From Meghimatium bilineatum (lineage: Eukaryota > Mollusca > Gastropoda > Stylommatophora > Philomycidae): a DNA stretch of 64,000 bases. Position numbers and translations under genes: made by a program. Under the pieces are notes generated by a model, which saw only the letters and a list, made by a program, of their open reading frames with translations, was not told the DNA's origin and did not search any database. This document shows, one piece after another, positions 1-9,807 of the stretch. The stretch is from NCBI GenBank assembly GCA_034231615.1, contig CM067316.1, forward strand, positions 61,651,353-61,715,352. The letters are read 5' to 3'. Position 1 is the stretch's first letter; each line of letters begins with the position of its first letter.

Positions 1-240
1 CCTGATTGGCACTTGATTGTCTAGATGTCTATCCCCAGGTGGAAGCTGGTTGATAGCATCTACACTTGCTGTTAAGCGTAAGGGTGGGAACTGGAAGTTT
101 CTGTTCACGACCAGATGTGATGCCTGAGTCGTACTGAGTCCGTGTTTATAGAGGGTGGTCGTGATGTTATCGATCCATCTCTTTCTCGATCTTCTCTTGG
201 CTCTGTATCCAGCAGATCGTTGTTTATAAGATCTCAGTGG
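1..240 (-). mobile_element. LINE 3' fragment (family M)
   Basis: The complement encodes RKRWIDNITTTLYKHGLSTT and, further on, PPLRLTASVDAINQLPPGD. The first piece is the R.RKRWIDNI motif found near the C-terminus of many LINE reverse transcriptases. The same peptide family occurs on the + strand at 6950-7230. It is truncated by the window edge and has no intact ORF. Confidence 0.6.
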
Positions 241-640
241 TAATTGGCTTGGGTCCATCCTTTAATATTATTCCTCCTTGATTTTCTACACAGAATTTCA
301 TAAAACTTAGCTCATTGTATAAATATTAGCACACGGGTCCTTCTATCGACTTGCTAGGATTGTCATAGAAGCTGAAGCGGCAGAAGCGTGAAAGTTTACA
401 CCATCACGCCAACCATGCAAATGTATGACGATCAGCAAAAAGTGATGATGTCATTTAAGGCGTGTGGAATTCTGTTTCCTTTAATTGTACTTCCTGTATG
501 TCCATCTTTAGTTGAAAACGCTCTACACATAATATATATCGCCGGTCTGCCAAAAGAAATGTCATCATTTGCGGTCAGTTAATTATTAAGTAGATTAAAA
601 ATGATACACAATTAAATTTTTCTCTTCTACCAGGAGAGGC
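240..640. other. Mostly unassigned sequence
   Basis: Apart from the possible exon at 369-422 I recognise nothing in this stretch. The open frame at 388-582 has no homologue I recognise and no good splice donor at its end. Confidence 0.4.
369..422 (+). CDS. Possible upstream coding exon of the pseudokinase gene
   Basis: A 54-nt stretch follows TAG at 366-368 (acceptor AG) and precedes GTATGA at 423. It reads as 18 codons in phase 0-0, a basic peptide beginning KLKRQKRESLHHH. Its phase is compatible with the next recognised exon at 3982. The peptide has no recognisable domain, the pyrimidine tract is weak, and so short an open stretch could arise by chance. Confidence 0.25.
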
Positions 641-960
641 AACCTGGGTCTGGTTCTTGATTCTTGATTAGGAACAAGCGTCACAGCACTGGGGACATTC
701 CCATCATTGCTTGATGTTCCGTCAGCCATCTAAATGTGTATAAGCTCAGTGTTCCAGTCAGTTGCTGACTACGCGTTCTTCTGATCTTTCCGGAGAGGGA
801 GCATTTTCTCCCGTCACCTCTAGTCTGGAATCTGAACCTGGGTCTGAAATTCTAGCTAGTTCAGGGTACAAACTAAAGAATAAGGCCACTGTATTTTTCG
901 AGGCATGTTGTTGTAGGCGACTAAGGAAAGTCGGGTGATATGATTGCAACGCGTAACGTG
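640..960 (-). mobile_element. LINE 3' end (family G), degraded
   Basis: The segment around 650-740 (TTGATTCTTGATTAGGAAC, then ACATTCCCATCATTG) resembles 12624-12700 and 39107-39200. In the 12.6-kb copy the complement reads ERHLDRRAGHLWECPVC, a LINE C-terminal Cys motif. This copy is diverged and has no usable frame. Confidence 0.45.
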
Positions 961-1284
961 AAGAAAATCATTGTCACATCTTGTCTTAAATTCTTAATTA
1001 TGTCTTCTATCAAATACTCCATATTTGTGGCGAAGAGATACAGGCCAGCGTACAGTGCACATTTGTCATTATGTTGCAGACTCCTATGTAACGGGGGATG
1101 ATAGATGTGACATCACTGCTGATGGGTAAACAAATCTGACAGGAGAATGATGAGGTAGTTACCCCAGAAGTGTGTGATGTGCTCATAGCAGGACATGGTA
1201 CTCCTGGGATACTGGTACACTGAGCTGCCTACTTTCTGGGACTAAACATGCATCCATAAACCTCTCGTAGACATCCATGTATTT

Positions 1285-1805
1285 GAGACAACCTTCCTGA
1301 GTCCAGGTCTCACATAAACTACTCGAGACAACCTTCCTGAGTCCAGGTCTCACATAAACCACTCGAGACAACCTTGCTGAGTCCAGGTCTCACATAAACC
1401 ACTCGAGACAACCTTCCTGAGTCCAGGTCTCACATAAACCACTCGAGACAACCTTCCTGAGTCCAGGTCTCAAATAAACCACTCGTAAACATCCACGTCT
1501 TTGAGACAACCTTCCTGAGTCCAGGTCACACATAAACCACTCGTAAACATCCACGTCTTTGAGACAACCTTCCTGAGTCCAGGTCTCACATAAACCACTC
1601 GAGACAACCTTCCTGAGTCCAGGTCTCACATAAACCACTCGAGACAACCTTCCTGAGTCCAGGTCTCACATAAACCACTCGAGACAACCTTCCTGAGTCC
1701 AGGTCTCACATAAACCACTCGAGACAACCTTCCTGAGTCCAGGTCTCACATAAACCACTCGTAAACATCCACGTCTTTGAGACAACCTTCCTGAGTCCAG
1801 GTCTC
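1285..1805 (+). repeat. 40-bp minisatellite, about 12 copies
   Basis: The unit starts GAGACAACCTTCCTGAGTCC and continues AGGTCTCACATAAACCACTC. Three copies have a 17-bp insertion (GTAAACATCCACGTCTT). The single-copy counterpart (GATACAACCTCACGAGTCCAG) is in repeat H at about 30046, so the array is a local expansion of part of that repeat. Open frames here are artefacts. Confidence 0.9.
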
Positions 1806-2030
1806 ACATTAGTTAGTTAGTTATTCCTCTATTCCTCTAGGGCCAAAGACGGCACATAGGGCGGATGTCATAGATTTCCGTCTCTCGTTTCATTGCAATT
1901 TACTTTAGATCTTCATTGTTTCTGATACTGATTGTGAAATGTTCCCTTGTAATAGTTCTACGTAAATTTTCTTTTGGTCTTCTTCGTTTTCTCTTGCCTT
2001 TTGGTGATCATATTGTACACACCAGTTACA
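1806..2030 (-). mobile_element. LINE 3' end with (CTAA)n tail
   Basis: The complement matches 26240-26514, which ends M-T-S-A-L-C-A-V-F-G-P-R-G-I-T-N-stop followed by CTAA repeats. Here the tail appears as TTAGTTAGTTAG at 1809 and the frame is broken. The fragment sits inside repeat H. Confidence 0.6.
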
Positions 2031-2114
2031 TAACTAGTCAGAACCAGTATTTTTGTTTGAGAGACTATAGGCTGTCAAGTGCTTCCTGCTCACAGCTAAA
2101 GCGATTATTTCATT

Positions 2115-2831
2115 ATATACAGACATGCATATAGACATACATATAAACATACACATAGACAGACATACATATAGACAGGCACATATATAGACATACATTA
2201 AGCCATATATATAGAAATACATTTTGACACACATATAGACAAACATATAGACATACATACAGACAGTCGTATAGACAGACAGACATTAGGAAAATATATA
2301 GTGTGACATATTGACACATATAAATATGCATACAAATAAATGGGCATATAGACATCCATATAGAGAAACGTATGGATATAGATCCAGACAGACATATAGA
2401 CATACATACAGAGCTATACATATCCACATAGATGACATATAGACATAGATATATATAGACATATATATGCCCATACGTGTAGACAGGCATGTGGATATAC
2501 TTTTTGGCAGCCATATAGACAAATATATAGACAGATATACTTGTAGGCACACATATAGACATATATATAGACAGATATACCGTTAGGCACACATATAAAC
2601 ATATATATAGACAGATATACTTTTAGGCACACATATAGACATATATATAGACAGATATACTTTTAGGCACACATATAGACATATATATAGACAGATATTT
2701 AAACAGACTATTAGATATGCTTATATACATTAATTTGGACATATATTTAGACAGACATATACACAGGCATACATGCATATTGTAGGCAGACATACAAACA
2801 TTAAATAGACATACATACATTCATTTAGACA

Positions 2832-2895
<64 letters not shown>

Positions 2896-3000
2896 TTTAG
2901 ACAGACATTAAGATAGACATATAGACAACCATTTAGAAAGACATAAAGGACTACATTTATACAGAAATATAATCAGGCAATTAGACACATATATAAGCAT
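2115..3000 (+). repeat. Degenerate 10-12-bp satellite (ACATATAGACAG-like) with (AT)n core
   Basis: The block repeats CATATAGACA-type units with drift; longer period-58-like blocks (ACATATAGACAGATATACTTTTAGGC) appear around 2540-2700. A pure AT run spans about 2832-2892. Cys/Met/Tyr-rich open frames on the complement are by-products. Confidence 0.9.
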
Positions 3001-3057
3001 ACATTTAGTAAGTAAAGGTAGGTCCCATGGCAGGAACCTGTCGTCGGAGATGAAGAT

Positions 3058-3782
3058 TCTTCTTCTTATTTCGTTCACTTGAAACATGTCTATATCTGTA
3101 ATTCTGTCTCCTTAATAAAACTCACTGTCTTTTGTAGTTCATACAGTGTCCCATAGAGTTTTGATTCCAGTGTTGTTTCCTCTGGCCAATATGTCTGCAT
3201 AAGCGTTTCATGCTCAGAACACTCTTGAAGTATATGTTTGGCACTCTGTGCTGCCTGCTCACATGTACACATGGCCGTGTTACCAATCTTGAACTTTGTG
3301 TACATGTGACCGCGGAGTCGGTTGTGTCCTGTTCTGAGGCGTAGAATTACATGTTCTGATCTATTCATAATGTGATAGTCATCTTGTGTTGGTGTTTGTG
3401 GCTTTCTTATTGACTTGATCATCTGTTTTTTCTGATGGTAGGTGATTGGTATATCTGGTTGGTCTTCGGCAGCACCTTCCTTAGCCAGTTGGTCTGCTTT
3501 TTCATTTCCTGGTATTCCACGGTGAGAGGGTATCCACTGCATGGTTACCCTATACTGGTAAGACAGTTCATTAAGTAGTTTTTACAAGTCTGTTAGTTTT
3601 TCAGACTGGAGAGCTTGAAGTGGGCTTAATTCAGTTAATGAAGTGGGAAACTAAGACTGGTCGGACAGTCCCACTCGAGTAGGACCACAGCCCTGCCCAA
3701 GTAAGCAATGTGCTCAAGACGGATGCAGCCAGCCAAAAGGCGCACAATTAATCAGGATGCCGCGCATAAAACACAATGGAAG
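3058..3782 (-). mobile_element. LINE-B, 5'-truncated with inverted 5' segment (twin-priming type)
   Basis: 3058-3620 is the minus-strand 3' end of LINE-B, with a (CTT)n tail at the left and the RNase H C-terminus at 3090-3542. 3621-3782 is the LINE-B 5' leader on the plus strand; it matches the complement of 48060-48220 up to ACACAATGGA. GATGAAGAT occurs at 3049-3057 and 3783-3791 as the flanking duplication. Opposite orientation of the two parts within one TSD pair is the standard signature of twin priming. Confidence 0.8.
3090..3542 (-). pseudogene. LINE-B RNase H C-terminal fragment
   Basis: This 150-residue frame begins in the RNase H domain (QWIPSHRGIPGNEKADQLA, carrying the last catalytic Asp region) and runs to the element's C-terminus (KETELQI), including the RLRTGHNRLRGHMYTKF Cys/His tail. 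It is nearly identical to the end of the copy at 44470-45291, with a few substitutions (for example CEQAAQ for CGQAAQ). The N-terminal domains are absent. Confidence 0.85.
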
Positions 3783-3981
3783 GATGAAGATAACTCGTCA
3801 TGTACCAAGGCGCAGCAACTATTAGGTGCGATGGCCAGTTCTCTGTCTTACTGTCTGTACCTCCCCTAACTCATGCGTCAGGTACTCATTTACAGCTATA
3901 GACATATATCAATACATTTAGACATACATTTAGACAGACAAAAAGTATGTCAGATAATACATTCTTTATTTTGTTGACTAG

Positions 3982-4098
3982 AGAGGACGCCCTACTCTCA
4001 AGACCGAACCACCAGAACACGTGGTAAAATGTGTTTACTATGAGCAAGTTGACGACAGAACAAGAGAGATGTTTCCCATATTCACCAAAGATCTCTTT
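3982..4098 (+). CDS. Pseudokinase exon 1 of those recognised (N-terminal extension)
   Basis: This 39-codon exon is bounded by AG at 3980-3981 and GTGAGT at 4099. It is phase 0 at both ends, with an in-frame TAG formed exactly at the acceptor. The peptide (res 1-39) contains KTEPPEHVVKCVYYEQ and FPIFTKDLF and precedes the kinase fold. I recognise no domain in it. Its link to the next exon, 8.4 kb away, rests on phase, strand and the absence of a competing gene, so it is less certain than the kinase-domain exons. Confidence 0.6.
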
Positions 4099-4728
4099 GT
4101 GAGTACTTTACGTTGTTTTATTGAGTTTGGACCAAAGATGGCACGTATGACAATAATCATATCTTTCCATGCTGAGCGGTTCGTCTGCAAGTTACTATAC
4201 CATTATCACAATTTATCAAGTTAGAACGACGCGATATTATATACTGAGTAATACTTCTATTTCTGTATCACACAGCGACCTGCGATAGTCACGATTGGTG
4301 AAAGTCACGATTGGTGAGTCACAATCAAACGGTATTTAACAAAGGTAACATGTTTGCGGATAAGTTCGCCCAAATCAAACTAATAAACACACAACATACT
4401 CCATCTTCAACCGAAAAGTAATGCTGTTTGTGCTTTCAATAGAAACTTCACGTATTCTATATTTGTATCACAGCAAGTTATGCTATACAGATACAGTGAA
4501 GGCAAACCTAGAGGCCGACCTCGAAAACGATGGACCACCGAAATAAAAGAGGTGACAAATTCCACAATATAATCAGCACACACGAGGGCCATCTCCAGAG
4601 AACTATTCTAACCCTGGCGCTGAAATGCAGTAAATGGTTTCTCGAATAGATAGATAGATTGTTTTTCTAGATTTTGTTTTTCTAGATCAATATCTGTTTT
4701 GTATGCTATTTTACTCAAACTCCGGCTG
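4099..4728. other. Intron sequence with weak LINE trace
   Basis: Around 4490-4620 the + strand reads GKPRGRPRKRWTTEIKE in part, a LINE C-terminal R.RGRP.KRW motif, with surrounding stops. Otherwise I see nothing definite. Confidence 0.4.
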
Positions 4729-5030
4729 GATTTTCTCTTGTACCAGGACAATGTCCCTACTAGATTTTCTCTTGTACCAGGACAATGTCCCTACTAGATT
4801 TTCTCTTGTACCAGAACAATGTCCCTACTAGATTTTCTCTTGTTCCAGGACAATGTCCCTACTAGATTTTCTCTTGTACCAGGACAATGTCCCTACTAGA
4901 TTTTCTCTTGTACCAGGATAATGTCCCTACTAGACTTTTAGCAGGATGTAGTTCACATAACGGATATGAGCCGTGTCGCCGTTTTATTTTCATTGATGAT
5001 CTGGCACATCTGATTTCGGCAATATATACC
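4706..5030 (-). repeat. SINE-L copy with internal 34-bp array (six units, 4729-4935)
   Basis: The flanks CTCAAACTCCGGCTGG and AGCAGGATGTAGTTCACA to TTTCGGCAATA match the SINE-L copies at 32265-32430 (same orientation) and 19683-19839 (opposite). The internal ATTTTCTCTTGTACCAGGAC-type unit is repeated six times here but is single in the other copies. Confidence 0.75.
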
Positions 5031-5083
5031 TATTTAATAAACACATTATAAATGGTTCTGTTCGAGAACTGGTCTGTATATAC

Positions 5084-6125
5084 GACTACTGTTATGGTAC
5101 GTTTAGATTTACAAGCTAGTTCTGATTACCTAGCTAAGAATAGTAGTTTAGATTTACAAGCTAGTTATGATTACCTTAGTTAGTTAGTTAGTCGTTGGAT
5201 CATTGACATTGCACTCCGGACAAGTCCGTAGGTGCTCAAAGCTTTCTTTGAGTGTATCCGCCATTACACGTTGACTGACAGTCCCAGTACGTCGTTGATT
5301 GATCATCATTCTTCTTCGCCCACGAAAACTCTCCTTTCTAGCGACACCACATTTCAAACCAAGCTCCTTCATTCTAATCACGGAACAAGAGTCATCGTCA
5401 CTTGTACAGTCATTTGTTCGTGCGTTTTCCCGTAGGGCATTCAAAATGTCTGCCCGATCCATCGCTCCGCCAACAGCCGTAGTAGCAGCGTGGGCGGCCA
5501 ACCTATCTGCTCTCTAATTACACCGGACTCCCGCGTGTCCCCGCACAAAAATAAACGTCACTGAACTCACACGGGAATTATTCACTGCATCCAGCCACTG
5601 TTCTCTAACGTACCCCGCCTGAACTTACACAATCATGTTCATGGACTCACTGAGTATACAGGCATGCTCGCAGACAGTCTGTGAGCAGACCCATTGCAAA
5701 GCTTTGGTCACTGCCAGAATCTCCATTGTCAAGCTGCTTGTCGTCTGAGCGAAAGCCCCACTTTCCTCTCTGATAGTCTCCCCCCCCCCATCTTTGAGCC
5801 GTGAAAGCTCAGGAACTCCTGATGTGTCTCTCAACCGACCCATCTGTATATATAATTATATCACCTTCTCTGGAATTCTCACTGATCAGAGCGAGCACCT
5901 CCGACTCGACCACTGTCCGACACCATTCCCTGCACTCTCTATTGAGTGTTATTAATCCTTCGAAGGCTGTTGGATAATCCGAGGGCGCCAGACTCCATTC
6001 GGACAAAGGTAGTACATCCTCCAATCTGCACACACTCTGTATAACGTCCTCTGCGCGCCTGATTACCTAGCTAAGAATAGTAGTTTAGATTTACAAGCTA
6101 GTTCTGATTACCTAGCTAAGAATCG
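5084..6125. repeat. 44-bp direct repeat flanking and targeted by a LINE-A insertion
   Basis: The phrase TTTAGATTTACAAGCTAGTT, then TGATTACCTAGCTAAGAAT, occurs twice at 5104-5177 and again at 6058-6123, on both sides of the LINE-A fragment. The insertion fell inside a pre-existing short tandem repeat; TGATTACCT is the likely target duplication. Confidence 0.65.
5178..6058 (-). pseudogene. LINE-A 5'-truncated copy: RNase H and C-terminal region, broken
   Basis: The complement shows CREWCRTVVESEVLALISE, IIYTDGSVERHIRS, ESGAFAQTTSSLTMEILAV and the C-terminal CPECNVNDPTTN. These match the more complete copy at 9808-11352 throughout. At least two frameshifts separate the open pieces (5809-6033, 5625-5843, 5184-5501). 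The 3' tail is a short (CTAA)n run on the minus strand (TTAGTTAGTTAG at 5179). Confidence 0.85.
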
Positions 6126-6870
6126 TACTTATGTGAAACAATAGGTTGCTCAGCTTTACAATGAACGCACAGACTAATAGACTACATGATTTGGGTATGT
6201 AAAAATACAAATAGCAGTACACAAGAGTGTTTACCGTAAGAGAAAGCAAATCTATGTAATCACATTATAAAGATAGTTGGAGAGGAGATGGGCGACACCC
6301 TAGCTAAACATTTCCCCCTACTGAAATATTGCAAGGAAATAGAGATGTATATAGGTCCTCAAGAACCAATGCTTTTAATAGTGAAACAACGAAAATTTGC
6401 ATGGTCTGGATATTTAAACCGACATGATTCCTTGTCTAAAACAATACTTCATCTACCATCGAAAGTGGAAGAAGCAGAGAAAGACATAAAAGTATGGACA
6501 GACAGAATCAAGGACTGGCGAACAGGAGATTATTTCCTCACTCGTAGGCATTGTTGAAATTAAAAATCACTGTAGGGATGTAGTCATGCACCCAAAGTGG
6601 TACCACAACGACCCTCATTTATTACAGATTTATAGTTAGAATAAATAACAGTTTGAACGTTTCAACCTTAAGGTTTTTTTCAAGAAAATACAAGACAAAC
6701 AATACTAGCGGAATAGTTGACGGATAATTGAAGTCATGAATCAAACTATATTTTTCTGACTTATTGTATGAATCTCTAGATACGAGGATTTGCTTACGAG
6801 ATGTGTCATGGTAATAGTTGGTTACAAACACACACATTGCTAGGAGTCCACTTATAGTATACACATTTTT
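6120..6870 (-). mobile_element. Old Penelope-like 3' region interrupted by a LINE fragment
   Basis: 6121-6210 (AACAATAGGTTGCTCAGC, TACAATGAACGCACAGACTA) matches the flank of the big palindrome at 56100-56160, and 6640-6700 matches 61340-61395. The complement contains TTGAAAAAAACCTTAAGGTT then GAAACGTT, resembling Penelope-like 3' ends. No GIY-YIG coding sequence survives here. Confidence 0.45.
6262..6600 (+). pseudogene. LINE reverse-transcriptase C-terminal fragment
   Basis: The frame 6288-6557 reads PMLLIVKQRKFAWSGYLNRH then DSLSKTILHLP, matching the LINE motif LLK.VK.RKL.WFGHV.RHDSL.KTIL.G. A related piece lies on the minus strand at 49748-50032. It is truncated at both ends. Confidence 0.65.
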
Positions 6871-6949
6871 TAGCTATACGTGTAACAGCAAGTAAAATGG
6901 TCCTGTCACCTTATGAGAATGTGGTCACCTTATGGTCATCAAACTAAAT

Positions 6950-7230
6950 ACCAGTAAGAGCATATAACACAAGAATATCTGGATATAGTGGCAAGAAAAC
7001 GGTGGATAGAAAACATCAAGATAACCTTGGACAAACATGGACTCAACACAACCAAGGCGACACATCTGACTTTGGAACGACACCTGAGACTCCCACACCT
7101 ACGTTTAACGGCAAGTGTGGATACTATCAACCATCATTCATCTAGGAAAAGACAATAGATATGTCATACGTGTCTCACGGACGCTTTACCCGGTTCTATA
7201 AGCGTTCAGAATTAAATCTCAAGAACTTAC
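6950..7230 (+). mobile_element. LINE 3' fragment (family M)
   Basis: The + strand encodes RWIENIKITLDKHGLNTTKA and RLPHLRLTASVDTINHHSS in broken frames, matching 1-240 on the opposite strand. Confidence 0.6.
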
Positions 7231-7690
7231 TTTAAAAAAACAACTAGTACTATCCCCATGATCTCCTAGTCCACATGGAATTGACCATTCTTATGAGTGA
7301 TGCGTGACTGCCGCCGGTAGAAGACCTACCCACATAATTCAACCATGCTTTTGGAATAATGTTTTCCAGTATTCCTGTACATTTCGGTAGTCAGCTTTTC
7401 CGGGCGACACAAAGTATATAAATAGCGACCAACGAAATCACAACAATAAGCACAAGCATCACGTAAGAAGGCTGATTCTGCTTTGTTTTTATTCTGCGGT
7501 TGTCATGTTTGGCGATTGGTTGCGGGTGGTGCGTATACAAACCACAAAAAGGAGTTAACCCTTTAAGACCTTTTGACACTAAATCTTCAGTCCTTTCACT
7601 GAGTAGGCTCCCTTTTTATGGATTATATCTCGTCATCGCTAGAAATGGTTTAAGATCCTACTTTTACAGATCATTGTTAAAGGTTGACTT
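7230..7690. repeat. Repeat K fragment and unassigned sequence
   Basis: 7395-7500 (ATAAATAGCGACCAACGAAA to AAGAAGGCTGATTCTGCTTTG) is the inverted counterpart of 18350-18430. This indicates a dispersed, non-coding, MITE-like repeat. The rest is unassigned. Confidence 0.45.
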
Positions 7691-7975
7691 GCTGTTATAT
7701 CACGGTGGTGGTGATTGCTGGATTACCATAACCGCTACCTCCAGTATTTTCTTGATAGTTGTAAAGCTCTGATATAGCTATATTGGACTAACGTCCGCGG
7801 TTGAAAATAGCGTGCCCCACCATAAGAGGTATATATTATTTAACCCAAATGACCAAGTCGCTTAATCAAGATAATGGTGACCGGATTACCAGAACCGCAA
7901 CCTCCACTATTCTTTTATTTATAAAGCTCTGATATAACCATATATGGCTAGTTTGTCTGGTGTCATCTCTTCTTG
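7690..7975 (+). repeat. Two tandem copies of a dispersed repeat (CTAACGTCCGCGGTTGA type)
   Basis: 7705-7840 and 7870-7960 both contain GATTACCAGAACCGCAACCTCC-like and AAGCTCTGATATA(A/G)C phrases. 32465-32595 is a third copy (ACTAACGTCCGCGGTTGA exact). No coding sequence; class unknown. Confidence 0.6.
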
Positions 7976-8024
7976 AACAGCTATCAACTTACTGAAATAA
8001 TGGTAATAACAATGAACAAATGTA

Positions 8025-8180
8025 CCCCGCTTCGCCGAAGATGGACGTGTTGCACCACTGGCTTAAATAAAACGGCGGCATAACGCATTTACATTCTTTG
8101 GACACATCCTGCTGGAAATCTAGTAGGACAATTGTCCTGCTACAAGAGAGATCCGGCGGGAGTTTGAGAATAAACGTTGA
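8025..8180 (+). repeat. SINE-L copy
   Basis: It starts CGCCGAAGATGGACGTGTTG and ends GAATAAACGTTGAAAAAGAA, matching 19683-19839 in the same orientation and 32265-32430 inverted. It runs directly into a tRNA-like sequence at 8186. Confidence 0.75.
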
Positions 8181-8185
8181 AAAAG

Positions 8186-8251
8186 AACGTTGGTAGAGCG
8201 TTCGCTTTGCATGTGAGAGGAACCGAGTTCGCTCACCGGCAGCTCTATATT
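8186..8251 (+). repeat. tRNA-Ala(TGC)-like sequence, degenerate
   Basis: GGTAGAGCGTTCGCTTTGCA, then TGTGAGAGG and CGAGTTCG, reproduces the D-arm, TGC anticodon stem-loop and T-arm order of tRNA-Ala. The 5' acceptor half is absent. A second B-box-like GGGTTCGTATCCCG lies at about 8321. It is most likely a SINE head or tRNA pseudogene, not a functional tRNA. Confidence 0.5.
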
Positions 8252-8434
8252 ACTTTCTGTGTCTCTGTTGCGACATTCAGCCGCATGCTATGTAATATTA
8301 TGTCTTTGACCACAAGCTGCCGGGTTCGTATCCCGTCACAGGCAATTGTGCATCCGGACCGTTCATAAAGCAATGGAACACTATGTAACGTATTTATTAA
8401 CCCCCAAAAAATGATGGATTAATAGATACGCAAT

Positions 8435-8465
8435 GATACGGATAAGATAAGATAAGATAAGATAA
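8435..8465 (+). repeat. (GATAA)n microsatellite
   Basis: GATAAGATAAGATAAGATAA occupies about 8441-8465. Confidence 0.9.
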
Positions 8466-8544
8466 CAATTTTTTTTCATATGTGAATTTAAATCAATCTC
8501 AGTCCAAAAGTTTTTAGTTATTATTTTTCCCCCATGAAAAAGAA

Positions 8545-8670
8545 GCATATAAATTATAAACGTACAGTAGAAGAGAATGTCTACAAATTATAAACACACA
8601 GTAGAAGAGAATGTCTACAAATTATAAACACACAGTAGAAGAGAATGTCTACAAATTATAAACTCGTTAT
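8545..8670 (+). repeat. 37-bp tandem repeat, three to four copies
   Basis: The unit AAATTATAAACACACAGTAG plus AAGAGAATGTCTAC repeats with little change. A related phrase (TATAAACGC...CAAATGTCTAC) occurs twice at 12330-12405, just before kinase exon 2. Confidence 0.85.
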
Positions 8671-8689
8671 AGAGGAAACTGCATATCTA

Positions 8690-9470
8690 CGTGTCATTTA
8701 CAGAACGTTGCCCACACTGTCATTCTGTAATCCTTTCGGTTCTATGCAAGCTGATTAGCTTCTTCCAATGTCATGTTCAGAGGTCTTCGATGTCATTAGT
8801 CCATCGCAGTCTTTGTCTGCCTCTTGATATCTTTACTGAAACTTTGTCATCCGTAGTTAATCTTTCTAAACCTTTGGGTATCTTTATATGTCTGAAATAT
8901 GTCTGAAATATGTCTGAAATATGTCTGAAATATGTCTGAAATATGTCTGAAATATGTCTGAAATATGTCTGAAATATGTCTGAAATATGTCTGAAATATG
9001 TCTGAAATATGTCTGAAATATGTCTGAAATATGTTTGCGTTGTATAATAGTTGTGAGGAGCCATTCTTCTTCTATGTTCAAATCTTTGCGGGCATCTGCT
9101 TTGGTTCATCTGTCCATGATATTCTTGGACCTCTCTATAACGTTTCATTTCGAATGCCGATATTTTCTTTTCCATTATAGATGTCATTGTCCACGTCTCA
9201 CAACCATATGTTGCCGCTGGAAAGATATATCTTTTTAATACAGTATTTAACATTATCTGTTTGCCCCGTGCCATAGATTTTTCATCTGTGATGTTTTTTT
9301 GTAGGGACATTGCTAATCTCTCATCTCTTTCTGATCTCTGTACAGCAATCTCCCGTGATGTTGATATATTCCCGAGGTATTCAAAGTTGCTGAATCTTGT
9401 TAGCTGTTCTTTCTCAATGCATATATTGTAGTTGTGTGTTCATCTCTGATGATATGCATTATTTTAAAAT
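8690..9470 (-). pseudogene. LINE-E RT C-terminal fragment carrying an 11-bp array
   Basis: The complement encodes MARGKQIMLNTVLKRYIFPA and ATYGCETWTM, then KKISAFEMKRYREVQEY, a typical LINE RT C-terminal region (YG.ETW, AFEM..YR), and ends KISRGRQRLRWTNDIEDL. Within it, 8887-9040 is an array of about 13 units of TGTCTGAAATA. Eleven bases is not a multiple of three, so three units give an 11-residue period (QTYFRHISDIF) and the frame stays open. Confidence 0.8.
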
Positions 9471-9783
9471 ATTTTATTGTATTGAAGAAAATATGTTGTG
9501 CCTCGCTATGATATTTGACTGACATAATCATATGTTTTAAGCCTGGGGGATCCTTGATATTAGTGTTGTGCCATCCGCATACCTAATTTCTAGGATTTCA
9601 AGCCCTCCGATATTAAGGGGTTGAAACTGTTCATAATGTGAGTCTCTCGTACATTTCGCATGCTGTTTTCCCATGTATTTATTGAACAGGTGTTGAACAG
9701 ATGTTGAACAGGTGTTGAACAGGTGTTGAACAGATGTTGAACAGGTGTTAAAAAACCTGCTGTTCCTGATAAAGCATTTTAAT
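9470..9783. repeat. Unassigned sequence with 11-bp array at 9681-9760
   Basis: TTGAACAGGTG/TTGAACAGATG repeats about seven times near the 3' edge. 9340-9650 on the complement still looks LINE-like (YEEFQPLNIGGLEILE) and is probably the upstream continuation of LINE-E. Confidence 0.6.
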
Positions 9784-9807
9784 GAGTGATATTAGATAGT
9801 TAGTTAG

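Larger units (their letters stand above)
1020..2115 (+). repeat. Dispersed non-coding repeat H, copy 1, expanded and interrupted
   Basis: 1022-1280 matches 29777-30060 and 21840-22090 over shared phrases such as GATGTGACATCACTGC, ACATGCATCC and TTTGAGACAACC. The end (GAGACTATAGGCTGTCAAG, about 2060) matches 30110-30130. Between them lie a 40-bp array (1285-1805) and a LINE 3' fragment (1806-2030). No coding sequence or terminal repeats were seen, so the element class is unknown. Confidence 0.5.
3003..3905 (+). mobile_element. SINE-like repeat split by a LINE-B insertion
   Basis: 3010-3057 (GTCCCATGGCAGGAACCTG, then GAGATGAAGAT) and 3783-3905 (GATGAAGATAACTCGTCATG to CATTTACAGCT) together match, in order, the complement of the uninterrupted copy at 33755-33996. 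The two halves overlap in the 9-bp GATGAAGAT, consistent with a target-site duplication around the inserted LINE. Confidence 0.7.

Noticed and set aside
2113..2592. 159-codon minus frame (YMSICMS-type repeats)
   Set aside because: Low-complexity translation of the ACATATAGACAG satellite.
5232..5517. Plus-strand frames within 5184-6033
   Set aside because: Antisense shadows of the LINE-A RNase H region.
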